This document shows positions 23,609-35,573 of a stretch of 64,000 nucleotides of DNA, piece by piece. This DNA is from Pegoplata infirma (lineage: Eukaryota; Arthropoda; Insecta; Diptera; Anthomyiidae): assembly GCA_963921195.1 (NCBI GenBank), contig OY992536.1, forward strand, positions 103,318,778-103,382,777. Direction: 5' to 3'. Position 1 is the first letter of the stretch, and every line of letters begins with the position of its first letter. A program made the position numbers and the translations under genes. The notes beneath the pieces are model-generated. The model did not search any database and was not told where the DNA came from. It saw only the letters and a program-made list of their open reading frames with translations.

Positions 23609-24571
23609 TAATAAGTGAATATTTTTCTTTTTTTAAACTAATCTTTTAAAAATATTGTTAGCATTTGAATAATAAACTAGTTTCGCACATTTTTTCTCAA
23701 TTTTTTGCTTACGTGAATGTGGGTGCTACCGTAAGGGGTGGGGTTGGGTATGAGTCATCGACCACTCCTATTTTATCAATAAATAGTTCTGACATATTTA
23801 TAAAGCCGTGACAAAAGTTTCACGACAATACCTATACTGGAAATATTTTTGGCCGCCAACTCCATACAGCTCCAACCACTGTGCTGTGGGCCAAAACCGC
23901 GATTTCGAAATTATTTATAAGCCGTTATCATTAATAAATTACGTTAAAAATTAACCGATGACATAAATGAAATCATAATAATTCATTTTTATTAAAATGC
24001 AAAACCCTCTATCTGATCATTTTCATTCCTGTACTTAATATTTTAGAGAAACAAAACCCCCTATCTATCCTCTAAAATCCCCAATAGTGCAAAATTTTAA
24101 AAACGAATTATATGTCAGATTCAGTAGTTGATTTAAAAAAATATTGTAGAATATCGAATTTTAATTACTCTAACAATTCGCGAAATAAACAGTTTTTTGG
24201 CTCTCCTGAAAAGTTGTGTTTTTTTAGATAGAGGGTTTTGAATATAGGCCCTCGATATAAAATTTTATCAATGTTACTTATGTTTTGATAAATTTTTTAT
24301 ATAATTTTATGCGAAATTTGGACCCCTATTTTTATATAACAACAGCAAATTTATATAATCAGATACAACTATATCAAATTATATAAAACAATATATAATT
24401 TTATAAAGTTATATAAAATAATATCAAGTTTTATATAAATCATAAAATTTTGTTTTAATTATATAAAATTATATATAATTTTATGTAACTTTATATAGTT
24501 TTATACAGTTTTATACAATTTTATATATTTTTTATATAATTACATCTGATTATATAATTTTGCTATTATTA

Positions 24572-25490
24572 CCCGACTAAAAAAGTTTAGATATGGTAAC
24601 ATATTATTTAATATATTTATATATGGCCATACACAGTACTTTACATAATTATATGTAAATGTATCTTGTATTAAGTTTTACACCAAAAATTTAATATGGT
24701 GCCATATAAAAGGATATCGAATCGTGTGTTGCTCCACATACAATATATAAAGCTTTATTAAATTAGATATTGTATATAATATTTTATATGACTCCATGAA
24801 TGACCTCAAACAAGATTAGATGAATAAATATATGATATACAACTCCATGTCTGACCTCATATATATATCCCGAATCGGGGGAAAAAATTTTTCTAAGTCC
24901 CGAGAAAATTTTTTAAAATTTCCAGACACAAATAATTTTTGCGTTTTGGAGTTACGAATTTCATTAAAAATGATTTAAACAAAAAAAAATTTAGCCAAAT
25001 TTTTGAAAAATTTTAGAAGTCCTGAAAAAGTTTTGTAGAATTTTCTAAGTCCTGGATAAAAAACATTTTTGGTACATTTTTTGCGTTTTGAAGTAAAAAT
25101 TAATTAACAAAATTTTAAGAAATTTTTTTTAAATTTCGATTTTTTTTTTAAATTTCTAAGTCCCGGACACATTTTTTTTACAATTTTTTTTTGCATTTTC
25201 CGAAAAAAAATTGGGATAAATTTGAAAATTATGAGATAAAAAAAATATTTTTTGCAAAATTCTACATATTTTATCTTATTATATAAAATTATATGCAATT
25301 ATATCAAATTAGATAAACCTAATATTCGGATCAAAAACGATCATATTTAATCTAATATAACAAATTTTGAGCTATTTCGATCCACCAATTTCATCATCTT
25401 ATTTTATCCAAATACGTGTTGGGCCATATTAAATTATATATGGCTCAATTTCAAATTATATATGGACCTGTATATTTATTTTTAGTCGGG
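24572..25490. mobile_element. MITE with CCCGACTAAAAA ends, copy G
   Basis: It starts CCCGACTAAAAAAG and ends TTTTTAGTCGGG, with TA at both sides. The internal sequence resembles copies A and B, including GTCCCGGACAC-type motifs. No coding sequence. Confidence 0.8.
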
Positions 25491-25546
25491 TATATAAAAA
25501 TAGGGGTCCAAATTTCGCATAAAATTATATAAAAAATTTATCAAAA

Positions 25547-26320
25547 CCCGAGTAAAAAAGTTTTGATATAATCATATAGTTTTTTATATAATTGTGTATA
25601 AATAGATCCATCATTTGATCCCAAAAATGGAGGATCTAAAAATGTATGATTATATCTTATTAGATCAAATTTGATATAATTAGATATAATTGGATACCAA
25701 AAATGGAACGGTAAATTTCATCTGATTTGATATTAAAGATCATATTAGATTTAATAAGATATAATTATATTTTATTAGATCCATTTAAATCTAATTTTTT
25801 ATAATATCAAATCCCTAGAAAAAAAGTTTTGATATAATAATATATAATTTGATACAATCATATTAAAATATATATGAATTTTTATATGTTCAGATCTAAT
25901 TATATCTAAGATTTAATGTGGCTCCATTATCTTATCTGGGGTTATAAGTATATAATTATGTATGACTTTATATAATTATATAAATCTACATTAATTTATA
26001 TAAAATAAGATCAACTGGATTTATTTGGATGTGACCAAAATTCGGATCGAATTGTATCATTTTTTATAATTGTGTATCTAAAATAATACAATTAGATATT
26101 TATTTGATCCAACTTGATACAGCCAATTTTGAGATCAAATTAGATTTAAAAAATTATTTTTTTTACTCGGGATAAGATAATATTTACCGTTCCATTTTTG
26201 GGATCTAATTATATCTTATTATCTAAATTTTGATCTATTAAGATATAATCGTATACTTTTGGATCCTCCATTTTTGGGATCAAATGTTATATGGCACCGT
26301 ATTATTTTTTTTTAGTCGGG
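25547..26320. mobile_element. MITE copy H, CCCGAGT/AGTCGGG ends, interrupted
   Basis: The inverted arms share TTTGATCCCAAAAATGGAGG and TTACCGTTCCATTTTTGG-type text. A smaller element occupies 25813-26171. The whole lies inside element F. Confidence 0.65.
25813..26171. mobile_element. Small MITE copy I inside copy H
   Basis: It runs from a mutated left end (CCCTAGAAAAAAAG) to TTTTTTACTCGGG. On each side the arms of copy H continue, which supports an insertion. Confidence 0.5.
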
Positions 26321-26455
26321 AATATAAGAAACATTGATCAAATTTTATATAGTTTTATCGACTCATTTTTCGCATCAAATTCTATATAATTCTATTTAAT
26401 CATATATGATGTTTATAAAATTATATACAACTATATAGGAACTTTTTTACTCGGG

Positions 26456-27528
26456 ATTAGAAAAAAAAATTCTTACTGCCAAAGAAATTTTCCACAAGTC
26501 TAAGCAACGTATCTTTATTTTTAAGACATATTTCTTAAAAAACAATTTAGTTCAAGTTTAGGTAAAATTTATTAAAAAAACATCATCGTATTTCACTTCT
26601 TGAGGAAGTGTACTTCTTAAAATTTAGTTAATAACTTCTGACAATCCAGCAAATAACTTCTGACCTTCAAATTCATAAAAGTTACAACAGGCTAATAAGA
26701 GGTTTATAAAACAAATTTTGTATGGAAATTCGATTAATAAACCTGTTATAAAACGCTTTTATTTTTTATGAATTTGGACGTTAGAATTTAGTTAAAAATT
26801 CAAAATGGCGATATCTCGAAAATTAAGCGAATTAGAGCGAAACAGATGAAATTTTCAAAAGAAAGACTACAAAGAAAAATATAGAATAGCTTAGGTCTGC
26901 ATATCTGTCGGAGTCTCAAGACCCTAATTTTAGATCTAAAATTTGAAATTCCCTAGATTTTATATATGCACATATCTCGTTAAATACTGCCAACACGAGA
27001 AAACGACCAACAGCATTTTTGTAGCTCTTGACTCGTAGAACACTTCCGCAAAATACCCGAAAGCCCTCCGATTAATAGTTTTTAAGTTATCCAGTTTTTA
27101 TGATTCTCAAGACCCTATCAGACCCCTTATTACCGTATCTCAAAAACTAAGCAAGGTAGAGCGAAACGGACACAAATTTTGGGTCAAAATCTATGGGGAC
27201 CCTTAAAGGGCCGGGGTCTTGAGTTAACAAGGGGCTGGGCCCAAGGGGTTCGAACCCATGGGTCCAGCGTCTAGACCCAATCCAGTTTTAAAATGTGAAT
27301 GAACTAAAGTGTAATATAATTTTTCCCATTTTCTAGTTAAAATTGGCTTAAAATTAATTAACTTTGTCTTCCTTATTTTTGGGAAAATTAGGAACTAAAA
27401 CCAAGAAAAAAAATCTTTGGAGCCAAATTATTCCCTCTTTTTCTTAAAATTAAGTTAATTTTCCCAGATTTTAGTTCACTTTTTTTTTGAGTGTATCACT
27501 TGTAATTCGAAAAAGATAAATTGTAAAT
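26456..27528. other. Non-coding repeat remnant
   Basis: No gene is seen. A hairpin spans about 26655-26785 (CAAATTCATAAAAG / CTTTTATTTTTTATGAATTTG). A run of text at 26800-27200 repeats ATATCTCGAAAA(T/C)TAAGC and GAGCGAAAC and looks like an old dispersed repeat. The last 200 bp carry the right end of the candidate outer element. Confidence 0.4.
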
Positions 27529-27785
27529 AAAACAAGTGAGAGTGTTAAATTCGGATGTGCGGAATCTTTTGTACCCTCCAATACGTTAAAAAGAAATAAA
27601 TCCCCCGGGTTCTAATGCAGGACTCCGAACTTCTTCTAGCATAAAAATGTTTCATTTGTTTAACAAAAATACAAAAAGACACGTTAAAAATGCTGTTTGT
27701 CAGAGGTTTGTTTAGTTTTTCTAGGAGGAACTTTTTCCCCTGTCCTGGAATCAATCATGGATCAGTCCCTATTATAAATCTGATT
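27529..27785 (-). mobile_element. INE-1-like fragment
   Basis: The start AACAAGTGAGAGTGTTAAATT with a GGATGTGCGG hairpin and TGTACCCTCCA matches the terminal signature at 1003. It is followed by the AAAATGTTTCATTTGTTTAACAAAAAT block also found at 1435-1470. It is truncated at the minisatellite. Confidence 0.65.
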
Positions 27786-29015
27786 GCTGGTTTGTCTGTC
27801 TGTTTGTTCCGCAATAAGTAAAGAAAGGCTTAACCGATTTTCATAAAATGTTCACAACAGATATTACTAACCGAGGCGGGAACTATCAGTCCCTATTATA
27901 AATCTGATTGTTGGTTTGTCTGTCTGTCTGTTCCGCAATAAGTAAAGAAAGGCTTAACCGATTTTCATAAAATGTTCACCACAGATATTACTAACCGAGG
28001 CGGGAACTATAGGCCATAAGCGACTGCGATCGGACAAAGGGGCGTAAAATGACTCGCCCCTTTGTACCATGCTAAAGCTATATCTGCCTGTTCGGCAATA
28101 ACGGAAAAACGACTGAACCGATTTTCATGAAATTTTCACCACAGATAGTACTAACCGAGGCGGGAACTATAGTACTAACCGAGGCGGGAACTATACCACG
28201 CCCCTTTGTACTATACAGTAACTATGTCTGCCTGTTCCGCAACCACTGAAAAGTGATTTAACCGATTTCACTGAAATTTTTACCACAGATCGTACTAACC
28301 GAGGCGGGAATTATGAGCCACAATAGAGGGCCATCGAAAAAAGGGGCGTAAAATGTCACGCCCATTTTTATTACACTGATAGTTATTTCTGCCTTTTCCA
28401 CAATTACGCTTAAACGGCTGAACTGATTTTCAAGAAATGTTCACCACAGATAGTATTAACCGAAGCGAAAACTATGAGCCAAAATAGAGGGCGATCGAAA
28501 AAAAGGGCGTAAAATTCCACACCCCATTGTATTACATTAAAAGTTATTTCTTCCTGTTTCATAATCACGCATAAACGGCTGAACCGATTTTAATGAAATT
28601 TTTACCAAACATAGTACTAATCGAGGCGGAAACTATAGATTATAATAGAGCGCGTTTGAACAAAGGGGCGGAAAATGCCACGCCTCTATGACACGAACCC
28701 GATGATATTATAATTTTCAGCACAGTTAGTTAGTACTCATTAAGGCGGAAACTATATGCACGACCAGACAAAGACATTTTGCATTGAAATTTATTTCTGC
28801 CTGATCCGTACTCACGCGTTAACGGTGAAACAAATTTTAATCAAATTTTCACCACAGATGTTGAAAATTTATATTATATTCAATAATATTTTTCCTGTAA
28901 AATGGCACGCCCCTTTGTAGGCAATATTAAACAGCGATTGATAAAAAGGCATATACTGGCATGCCCCTTTGTACTTTAGTGAGAGTTATGTCTGCCTGTT
29001 CCGCAAACGTGGAAA
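27786..29015 (+). repeat. Degenerate minisatellite of ~140-bp units, second locus
   Basis: The units contain CTGCCTGTTCCGCAA, TAACCGATTTTCATGAAATT, ACCACAGATAGTACTAACCG, AGGCGGGAACTAT and ACGCCCCTTTGTACTA. At least eight units are recognisable. The first 130 bp are an almost exact tandem duplication (27769-27888 and 27889-28010). It belongs to the same family as 13135-14318. Confidence 0.8.
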
Positions 29016-29239
29016 AACTGCTGAGCAAACTTAATTGCAATTTTCTTCACGTGCTAACCAATAGGGGAACAATTGGTCACGTGAGACCAAAATTGAACTA
29101 AATGCCTTAAATGCCACATTGATGTTTTCACTACATAAAGTGCTCACCGGGGAAGGAATTATAGGTTCCTTTTAAAAGCCATTAAAGAAATACATTAATT
29201 AATATTAAAGAAATACATTAACTTAAGTTGAAATACATT
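29016..29239. other. AT-rich spacer
   Basis: No gene is seen. A small inverted pair, CACGTG...CACGTG, lies near 29050-29086, and ATACATTAA is repeated at 29190-29240. Confidence 0.35.
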
Positions 29240-30214
29240 AATATTAGGTTTGTTCAGAGCTACAAAGGATTTCATTCCTTAATTCGATTTGGCATTCAGA
29301 ATGAAAATTTAGTGATTGCATTCCCCAATCACATTTTAGCGAATTGAATGAATTCACTTTAGACTCATTCGATTTATAAATATCGAATGCATTCGATTTA
29401 GTTTTCATTCGACTTTCAAAAATCGAATGCATTCGATTTTTTTTCATTCGACTTTTAAAAATCGAATGCATTCACTTGCGAATGCAATCGATTTTCTTTT
29501 CATTCAATTTAAAAAATCGAATGGCTTATCCATTCATTGCATAAAAAACTTTAAAAAACTAACCAAGATAGAGCAAAACGGAGCCAATTTTTTGTCCATA
29601 GTATCGCCAATACTCTTCACACTTTTTGTCGTGTAGGCAGTTAATATGTGCATTTTTAAAATTTTCGGGAACACCAATTTTTTTGGACTCAAAATTAGGG
29701 ATCATTAGGGTCATCGTATATAAAGAGAGTCGGCGATACTATGGACCAAAATTTGGCTCAGTTTTGGTATATATATTTATCTATTGGGGGCCCCCGTAGG
29801 CTAGTTGGTAGCGTGCTAGCCTTTCAACGTGGGGGTCGTGGGTTCGATTCCCACCAGAACCCTTGGTTTTTTTCGCTACAACGAGACGACGGTCATTGCT
29901 ACCAGTTCTCGGTTAGGTGGAATTTATTAAAAATGAGTTGTAAATAAATAGAAAGAATAAATAAAAATAATTGATCATGTGATCAAAACTATTATTAAAA
30001 AAATATATCTATTTAAAAAATCGACTGCATTCGCAGTGGAATGATAAGAAATCGAATGCATTCGATTTTTCTAAATCGAATGCATTAATTTTTTTCCATT
30101 CAATCGAATGAATTCCAAGGACTGCATTCAATGTTGATTTATGAAATCGAATGCATTCACTGGCTATGAAAATTGAATGGAATTTTTTGAGAATTCATTC
30201 GAAAAGGATTTCAT
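29240..30214. repeat. Element rich in ATCGAATGCATTCGAT palindromes, split by a SINE
   Basis: The 16-bp perfect palindrome ATCGAATGCATTCGAT or close variants occur at about 29383, 29422, 29460, 30052 and 30076, with isolated TCGAATGCATTC elsewhere. A GGATTTCATTC block is present near both edges (29267 and 30195). A tRNA-like SINE occupies about 29788-29975. I could not establish ends or a target duplication. Confidence 0.55.
29788..29975 (+). ncRNA. tRNA-derived SINE, probable
   Basis: The head contains box A-like TAGGCTAGTTGG and a perfect box B, GGTTCGATTCC. The T-arm is sound (GTGGG, loop TTCGATT, CCCAC). The anticodon arm and acceptor stem do not pair, so a working tRNA is unlikely. An unrelated body of about 80 bp and an A-rich tail (AAATAAATAGAAAGAATAAA) follow, as in pol III-derived SINEs. 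Confidence 0.6.
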
Positions 30215-31428
30215 TCTTCGAAAGGGTCAAGAAAGCATACAACGCCTTCTACGCATGCAAGAAAATGTTTGGCGCAACTTGGGGACTGGAACCAAGGATC
30301 ACTTACTGGATTTATACTTCTGTAGTAAGACCAATCTTACTGTATGGTGTTATGGTCTGGTATAACGCACTGGAGCGTAATGTGACGCACTTAAAATTTC
30401 AGAGAATTCAACGTCTCATGGGTTTATGCATCACAGGCGCTCTGAGAACAACATCAGCTGAATCTATTGACACGCTACTGCACCTGATACCAATTGACAT
30501 CTTTGCAAAGGGGGAGGCTTATAAGTCCTGCCTTCGTCTCAAAGAGTCAAATTTATTCAGGCAACGCAATTTTGGACACAGTAACATGGACAATTTAAAT
30601 GATATTGCCACCAATTACAGAGTGCCCAAACTTATTTTCGACCGGAAATACGACGTAGAATTTCCGACTAGAGAATTTTGGTCAAACTGGAAAACCCCCT
30701 CAATGAACGCTATTAACATATTCACAGACGGCTCCAACGAGTTCGCGAGATTTAGAGAAGACTTTTATCCTTCCATTGGACTCTAGCATTTTCCAGGACG
30801 AAATAGTTGCCATAATCAGGGCAGCTTTACAGTTCGGTGATGAGACAAACAGAGAATTTAACATTTACGTTGACAGCCAAGCTGCTCTAAAAGCTCTTAA
30901 AAGTTTCACATCAAGTCGAAAGTAGTTTATGAATGCTTCGAGAACTTACAAAGTTTAGGGAGTATGAACAAGGTGAAACTAATATGGGTACCAGGTCACA
31001 TAGGTATTCAAGGAAACGAGAGAGCGGACGAGCTCGCGAAACAAGGTGCTGATGTTATTGGTATTTCGTTGCATATTGATCCACCAATCCAGCACTTCAG
31101 ATCGCTACGCGACATTCAAAACACTGCAATGGCTAAAAGAAAGTGGAGAGAGCTAACAACAAGTGCGATCAGTAGAAGATTGTGGGCATGCTACAATCTA
31201 AGAAAAACTGAATACTTACTCTCACTCACCAGATGGAACTGCCGTGTACTTACTGGAGTGATCACCGGGCACTGCCTAATAGGTTATCATAGAATGAAGA
31301 TGGGACATATTTCTGATGCAAGCTGTAGAAGGTGCGATGAACCTTACTCTGAAGAAACGGTCGAACATATTCTTTGCCAATGTCCTGCTTTGGCCAGAAC
31401 CCGACTGCACATTTTAGGTAGACATGAC
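30215..31428 (+). pseudogene. LOA-type non-LTR retrotransposon ORF2, 3' half (part 1)
   Basis: A 5'-truncated reverse-transcriptase thumb region comes first (VKKAYNAFYACKKMFGATWG, RPILLYG, CITGALRTT). An RNase H domain follows: first acidic motif FTDGSN, second carboxylate in FQDEIVA, third in YVDSQAAL, last motif GHIGIQGNERADELA. A C2HC knuckle near the C-terminus (CRRC...HILCQCPAL) closes it. The presence of RNase H plus the ITGALRTT motif matches the LOA/Jockey-related clade. The frame is broken between about 30745 and 30965 by a frameshift and stops, so the copy is dead. The reading frame runs into a hAT insertion at 31429 and resumes at 36691. Confidence 0.85.
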
Positions 31429-31870
31429 CAGGCAACCAAGCCGACACGAAATTTTCGGCGGCGGCGGCGCGACTAATTTTGATTGTCGGCGGCGGCTTTT
31501 GTACTTTTCGGTCGGCGGCGGCTCATTCATCGGCTCATTTTCCTTTTCATTTTTTTTTTTTCGTTGTAGGGTTGTATTTTTGCGAGTTTGTGTTTAATTT
31601 TTGTAATGACACAATCAAAATTTGCATTTTTTTTTGCCAGTTTTATTGGGCATCAGAATTAAAATAAAGAAAAGAATTAAAATAAAGAAAATTATGTTTT
31701 CGCTTGTAATTTGAATTCTCATTAAATTTTGTACCGGTCATAAATCTGTTGCAATATTTTAAATTAAAGCTTGTGAAAAAAACATCTCTTATGAATATCT
31801 CGTTTTTATACCCTGTACTTACCCAGTGGGGCGAAAATCAAAGGTTGGGAACCATTGCCATAAAGTATAT

Positions 31871-32782
31871 GGGGCATTCCAGGCCAAATCACTCACTTTT
31901 AGACCCGACCCCTTTCGATTTATTTTATTTTTGGATATGTTTTAGTACTTATTAAATGCAACTTGACACCAATTTTCAGCCTTTTATTCCAAGACGGTTT
32001 TGAGTAATCAATTTTTCAAAATCGCGATTTTCTCAAAAAAATTTAAAAATTTAAATTTTTAATTAATTTTGACCATTAAAAAATATAGATATATTAAAAA
32101 AAGTTGGACAACGTTTTGTTGGTATTTAAATGTAGTTTAAGAAAAAAAATATATACAAATTATTCGAAGTAATTATCACTTATTTTTTGACGTTAAAAAT
32201 TAAAATCTACTTTTTGAAAAAGTCCGAAACCTTAGATTTTTTTGTAAAAAACTCTAAAAATTCTAAAACACACAAAAAATAAATCAGAGCAAAAAAAAAG
32301 GTGCAATTTTAAAAATTTGAAAAAAAAATAGAAAGAATTGTGATCACATCTCGAATTAAAGCTTAAAAGTTGCGTAATTTAGGGTAGAATTTTTAGACTT
32401 AAAAAAAAAAAATCGGAGGTTTCGGACTTTTTCAAAAAGTCGATTGTAATTTTAAAACGTTAAAAAATTAGTGATAATTACATAGAATAATTTTGTAATA
32501 TTTTTTTTTTCTAAAACTACATTTAAATACTAACAAAACGTTGTCCAACTTTTTTTAAGATATTTATATTTTTAACTGGTCGAAATTAATTGAAACTTTA
32601 AATTTTTTCATTTTTTTAAAAAAATCGCCACTTTGAAAAATTGATTACTCAACACCATCTTGGAATAAAATGCTGAAAATTGGTGTCCAAGTTGCATTTA
32701 ATAAGTACTAAAACATATCCAAAAATAAAATAAATTGAAAGGGGTCGGGTGTAAAAGTGAGTGATTTGGCCTGGAATGCCCC
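31871..32782. mobile_element. Snapback element with GGGGCATTCCAGGCC ends
   Basis: The terminal arms GGGGCATTCCAGGCCAAATC and GATTTGGCCTGGAATGCCCC are perfect inverses. The two halves are complementary almost to the centre (TTTTTCAAAAAGTCCGAAAC-type text on both). The sides are TATAT. It is related at the ends to 38249-40026 and 57046-58966. No coding sequence. Confidence 0.8.
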
Positions 32783-32789
32783 ATATATA

Positions 32790-33787
32790 TTAGAGTGTCC
32801 CTTATTTTGGAAATGTTGGAAATGTTGAGACGGTACCGCTCATTTTTTTCCTTTTGACTTAAAAATAACTGATGAAAAATTTTACGCCCCTACGACCACG
32901 CCTTCCCTACGCGACGGGGCCTTAAAGAGCGGTACCTAAAAAATCATTTTTCCATACAAACCAAAAATTTTTTTTTTGATTTTTAATTTTTTTGTTATTA
33001 ATTATTATATTACTTGGTTAGCTTATTCATGACAAAAAATTTGATTTTGGTGGGATAAGGCTTTTAGCTCTAAAAAATGTTTCTAAGAAAAAAATTTAGA
33101 GCCGCAGGGGTCCTATGGTAAAAAATTTTTAAAAAATATTTTTTTTTAGTTTTGACAAGCAACGGTTTTAGTTGCTATGTTGCTTTAAATGATATATATT
33201 CATAAAAAATATTATTTGCATCTGTGACATCTTTATCGTGTTCTAAAAAAGGGTACAACCGTTGCCTCTCTAAACTAAAAAAATAATATTTTTTAAAAAT
33301 TTTTTACCGTAGGACCTCAACGGCTCTATTTTTTTTTTTTTCGGAAAAGATAAAGATGTCACAGATATGAATATTTTTTTTTTAATATATATCATTTAAA
33401 GCAACATAACAACTAAAACCGTTAATTGTCAAAACTAAAAAAAAATATTTTTTTAAATTTTTTTACCCGTAGTACCCCAACGGCTCTAATTTTTTTTTTC
33501 TAAAAATTTTTGAGAGCTGAAAGCCTTATCCCACCAATTTTTTGTAGTGAATAAGCTAACCAAGTTATATAATAGTTATTACCAAAAAAATTAAAAATAA
33601 AAAAAAAATTTTTGGTTTGTATGGAAAAATTATTTTTAAGGCCCCGCTCTTTAAGGCACCGTCGCGTAGGGAAGGCGTGGTCGTAGGGGCGTAAATTTTT
33701 TCCTGAGTTATTTTTAAGTCAAATAGAAAAAAATGAGCGGGTACCGTCTCAACATTTACAGCATTTCCAAAATAAGGGACACTCTAA
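32790..33787. mobile_element. Snapback element with TTAGAGTGTCCC ends
   Basis: Left TTAGAGTGTCCCTTATTTTGG is mirrored by CCAAAATAAGGGACACTCTAA at the right. The halves are complementary over most of their length. It lies a few bases beyond the previous snapback, in the same TATATA stretch. The half-copies at 3501-4222 derive from this family. Confidence 0.8.
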
Positions 33788-33804
33788 TATATATTCATGA
33801 TCAC

Positions 33805-35573
33805 TAGTGTTTGGGTTCCGGGAATTCCCGGGTTGGATTTCCCGGGAATTCTCTGGAAAACACTGACAGGAATTTCCGGGAATTTTTTTAATTTTTCCCG
33901 GGAAATCCGGGAATTTTGTAATATAAAACTTTTTACATAAAAACGTTTATTTTACTTTAATTTTTACCATTTGTTTTTACATACAGGTATAATTAAATTG
34001 ATATTTTTTGATTTTTTTCTATTTGGAAGAACAGTGCAAATTAGGGATGTGCGATTAATCGATTATTCGAGCACTCTGATTAATCAAAATTCTGATTAAT
34101 CAATTAATCGATTAATCATAAATTCTGATTAATCAAAACAATGATTAATCGATTAATTTCAATTTTGAATAATCAAAACTCATGATTAATTGATTAATCA
34201 GAAAGTTGAATATTCAAAAATTTGAATAATTGAATAAATTTTGTTTGTTTATATTTTGATATTTTTTGGTTTGCTTTTTAATTTTTTGGGCTTGAACAAT
34301 TTTGTAAATACATTTTAAAATGTTTTTAAAGATATTTTAAGAAAATTAAAAGCTTCAACGTTTTAATAAATCTTTAAACTAACTTGGACCCTAACTCTTA
34401 ACCCAAATTCAAATAAACCCTTCTGTATTAAAGAAGATCCAGGCAGATCATCTATAAAAAATCTTCGTAATGTAACTTTTAGAAGATGCTATAAGATCTC
34501 ACAACAGTTAAAAAAAAATCCACAGATTTTGAGAAAATTAAATAAATTTTGTGTCTAATAAATATTAAATCTAAAAAGAAGTGGATCCCATATGACTCCA
34601 AACATTTATTGACCTAAATATTAATATAATGGGGCCATTAAATATATGCAGCCGGGGCCAAAAACATATTGTACATGATCTGTGGCTCTTTCGTCGCAGT
34701 GAACCATTAATCTTTAATAATTATATTCAACATGGGTGCATTAGAATGATATGCTGATCTTATTGTCAGATGCAACGCGCATGCTTTGGAAGCATATCAT
34801 TCTGCCTTAAATGTATAGACCCAATCTTGTCCTTTCGCTGGACTTTTACATATTTAATAAAGCTATTTTTATTTCAATCTAAATAAATAAATGCTTTTGT
34901 TTGTACAAAATATTTTTCTATTCTTGTTGTTTTCAAGATTTTTAAAAATTGAATAAAATTATTCAAATTTGAATATTCAAAATTCAAATTACTTGATTAA
35001 TCATAGTTCTGATTAATCATAAAGTATGATTAATCGATTAATTGATTAATCAAAATACTGATTAATCAAAAAATTAATTATTCGATTAATCGCACATCCC
35101 TAGTGCAAATATATATTCATAGGAAAACTGATCAAGTGTAAAAAGTATGTTAATATCATGAAAAAACTTAAAAGTCAAAAAAAGTTAATGATAATTTTGC
35201 TAAGACTGTCAAAAAAATATAAAAATTTTGAACCTAGAATTAACATTTCCAGAATAAATATTAAAAGTGCTGCCAAATATATTAGTTTTTTCTCGAATAA
35301 CGCAGTTTTAATTTTTTTTTGCGATTTTTAGATATTTTTTTTTGCGATTTTTTGTGAAGGAAAAAGTTGCAATATTTTTTTTGGTTTGTTTTATTGTATG
35401 TTTTAATTAATTGTTTATCTCTAATAAAACAGTTTTTAATAAAAAGATAATCAAATTTTAATGTTTTTTATGATTTACATTAATAATGAAAATTTCCCGG
35501 GATTCCCGGGAATATAAATTATTTTTTCCCCGTTTCCCGGGAAATTGAAAAGTTCGGGAATTCCCAAACACTA
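33805..35573. mobile_element. hAT-type element, 8-bp duplication ATGATCAC
   Basis: The ends TAGTGTTTGGG and CCCAAACACTA are inverse. ATGATCAC is present at 33797-33804 and 35574-35581. Subterminal CCCGGGAAT repeats lie on both sides. The interior is split by another hAT element; no transposase is seen. Confidence 0.9.
34042..35102. mobile_element. hAT-type MITE nested in a hAT, duplication GTGCAAAT
   Basis: The terminal inverted repeats TAGGGATGTGCGATTAATCG are perfect over 21 bp. GTGCAAAT lies at 34034-34041 and 35103-35110. Subterminal CTGATTAATCA repeats occur at 34080-34200 and, inverted, at 34985-35090. No coding capacity. Confidence 0.92.

Larger units (their letters stand above)
19488..24251. 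mobile_element. 4.8-kb element, GGGCCTATATTC ends, TCGA duplication
   Basis: The left end GGGCCTATATTCCCCTCTATC is mirrored at the right by GATAGAGGGTTTTGAATATAGGCCC, and TCGA flanks both sides. Its placement is confirmed because the host element F reads continuously across the gap. It contains a decayed protein-coding stretch at 20774-21209 and a nested element at 21702-23608. I cannot assign a superfamily from a 4-bp palindromic duplication alone. Confidence 0.7.
19378..26455. mobile_element. CGAGTAAAAAAG-ended element F, split by three insertions
   Basis: Left text 19378-19487 (starting CGAGTAAAAAAGTTTTTATATAG) is complementary to right text 26321-26455 (ending in ACTTTTTTACTCGGG). Middle pieces 24252-24571 and 25491-25546 also pair with each other through TAGGGGTCCAAATTTCGCAT. 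The three interruptions are 19488-24251, 24572-25490 and 25547-26320. The reassembled element would be about 0.6 kb with long inverted arms. Confidence 0.7.
15262..27493. mobile_element. Candidate outer element of a 12-kb nest, TA duplication
   Basis: The left end is CACTGAAAAAAAAG preceded by TA; the right end is CTTTTTTTTTGAGTG followed by TA. These resemble the ends of the 8231-8810 MITE. Its own sequence would be 15262-15395, 17951-18005 and 26456-27493, with all else inserted later. The arms match only loosely, so the boundary pairing is tentative. Confidence 0.4.

Noticed and set aside
27235..27290. tRNA-like GGGGTTCGAACCC block
   Set aside because: It has a box B-like palindrome but no box A at the proper distance on either strand.
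29788..29870. Functional tRNA gene
   Set aside because: Box A and box B are good and the T-arm folds, but the anticodon arm and acceptor stem do not pair and an A-rich tail follows. A SINE is the better reading.
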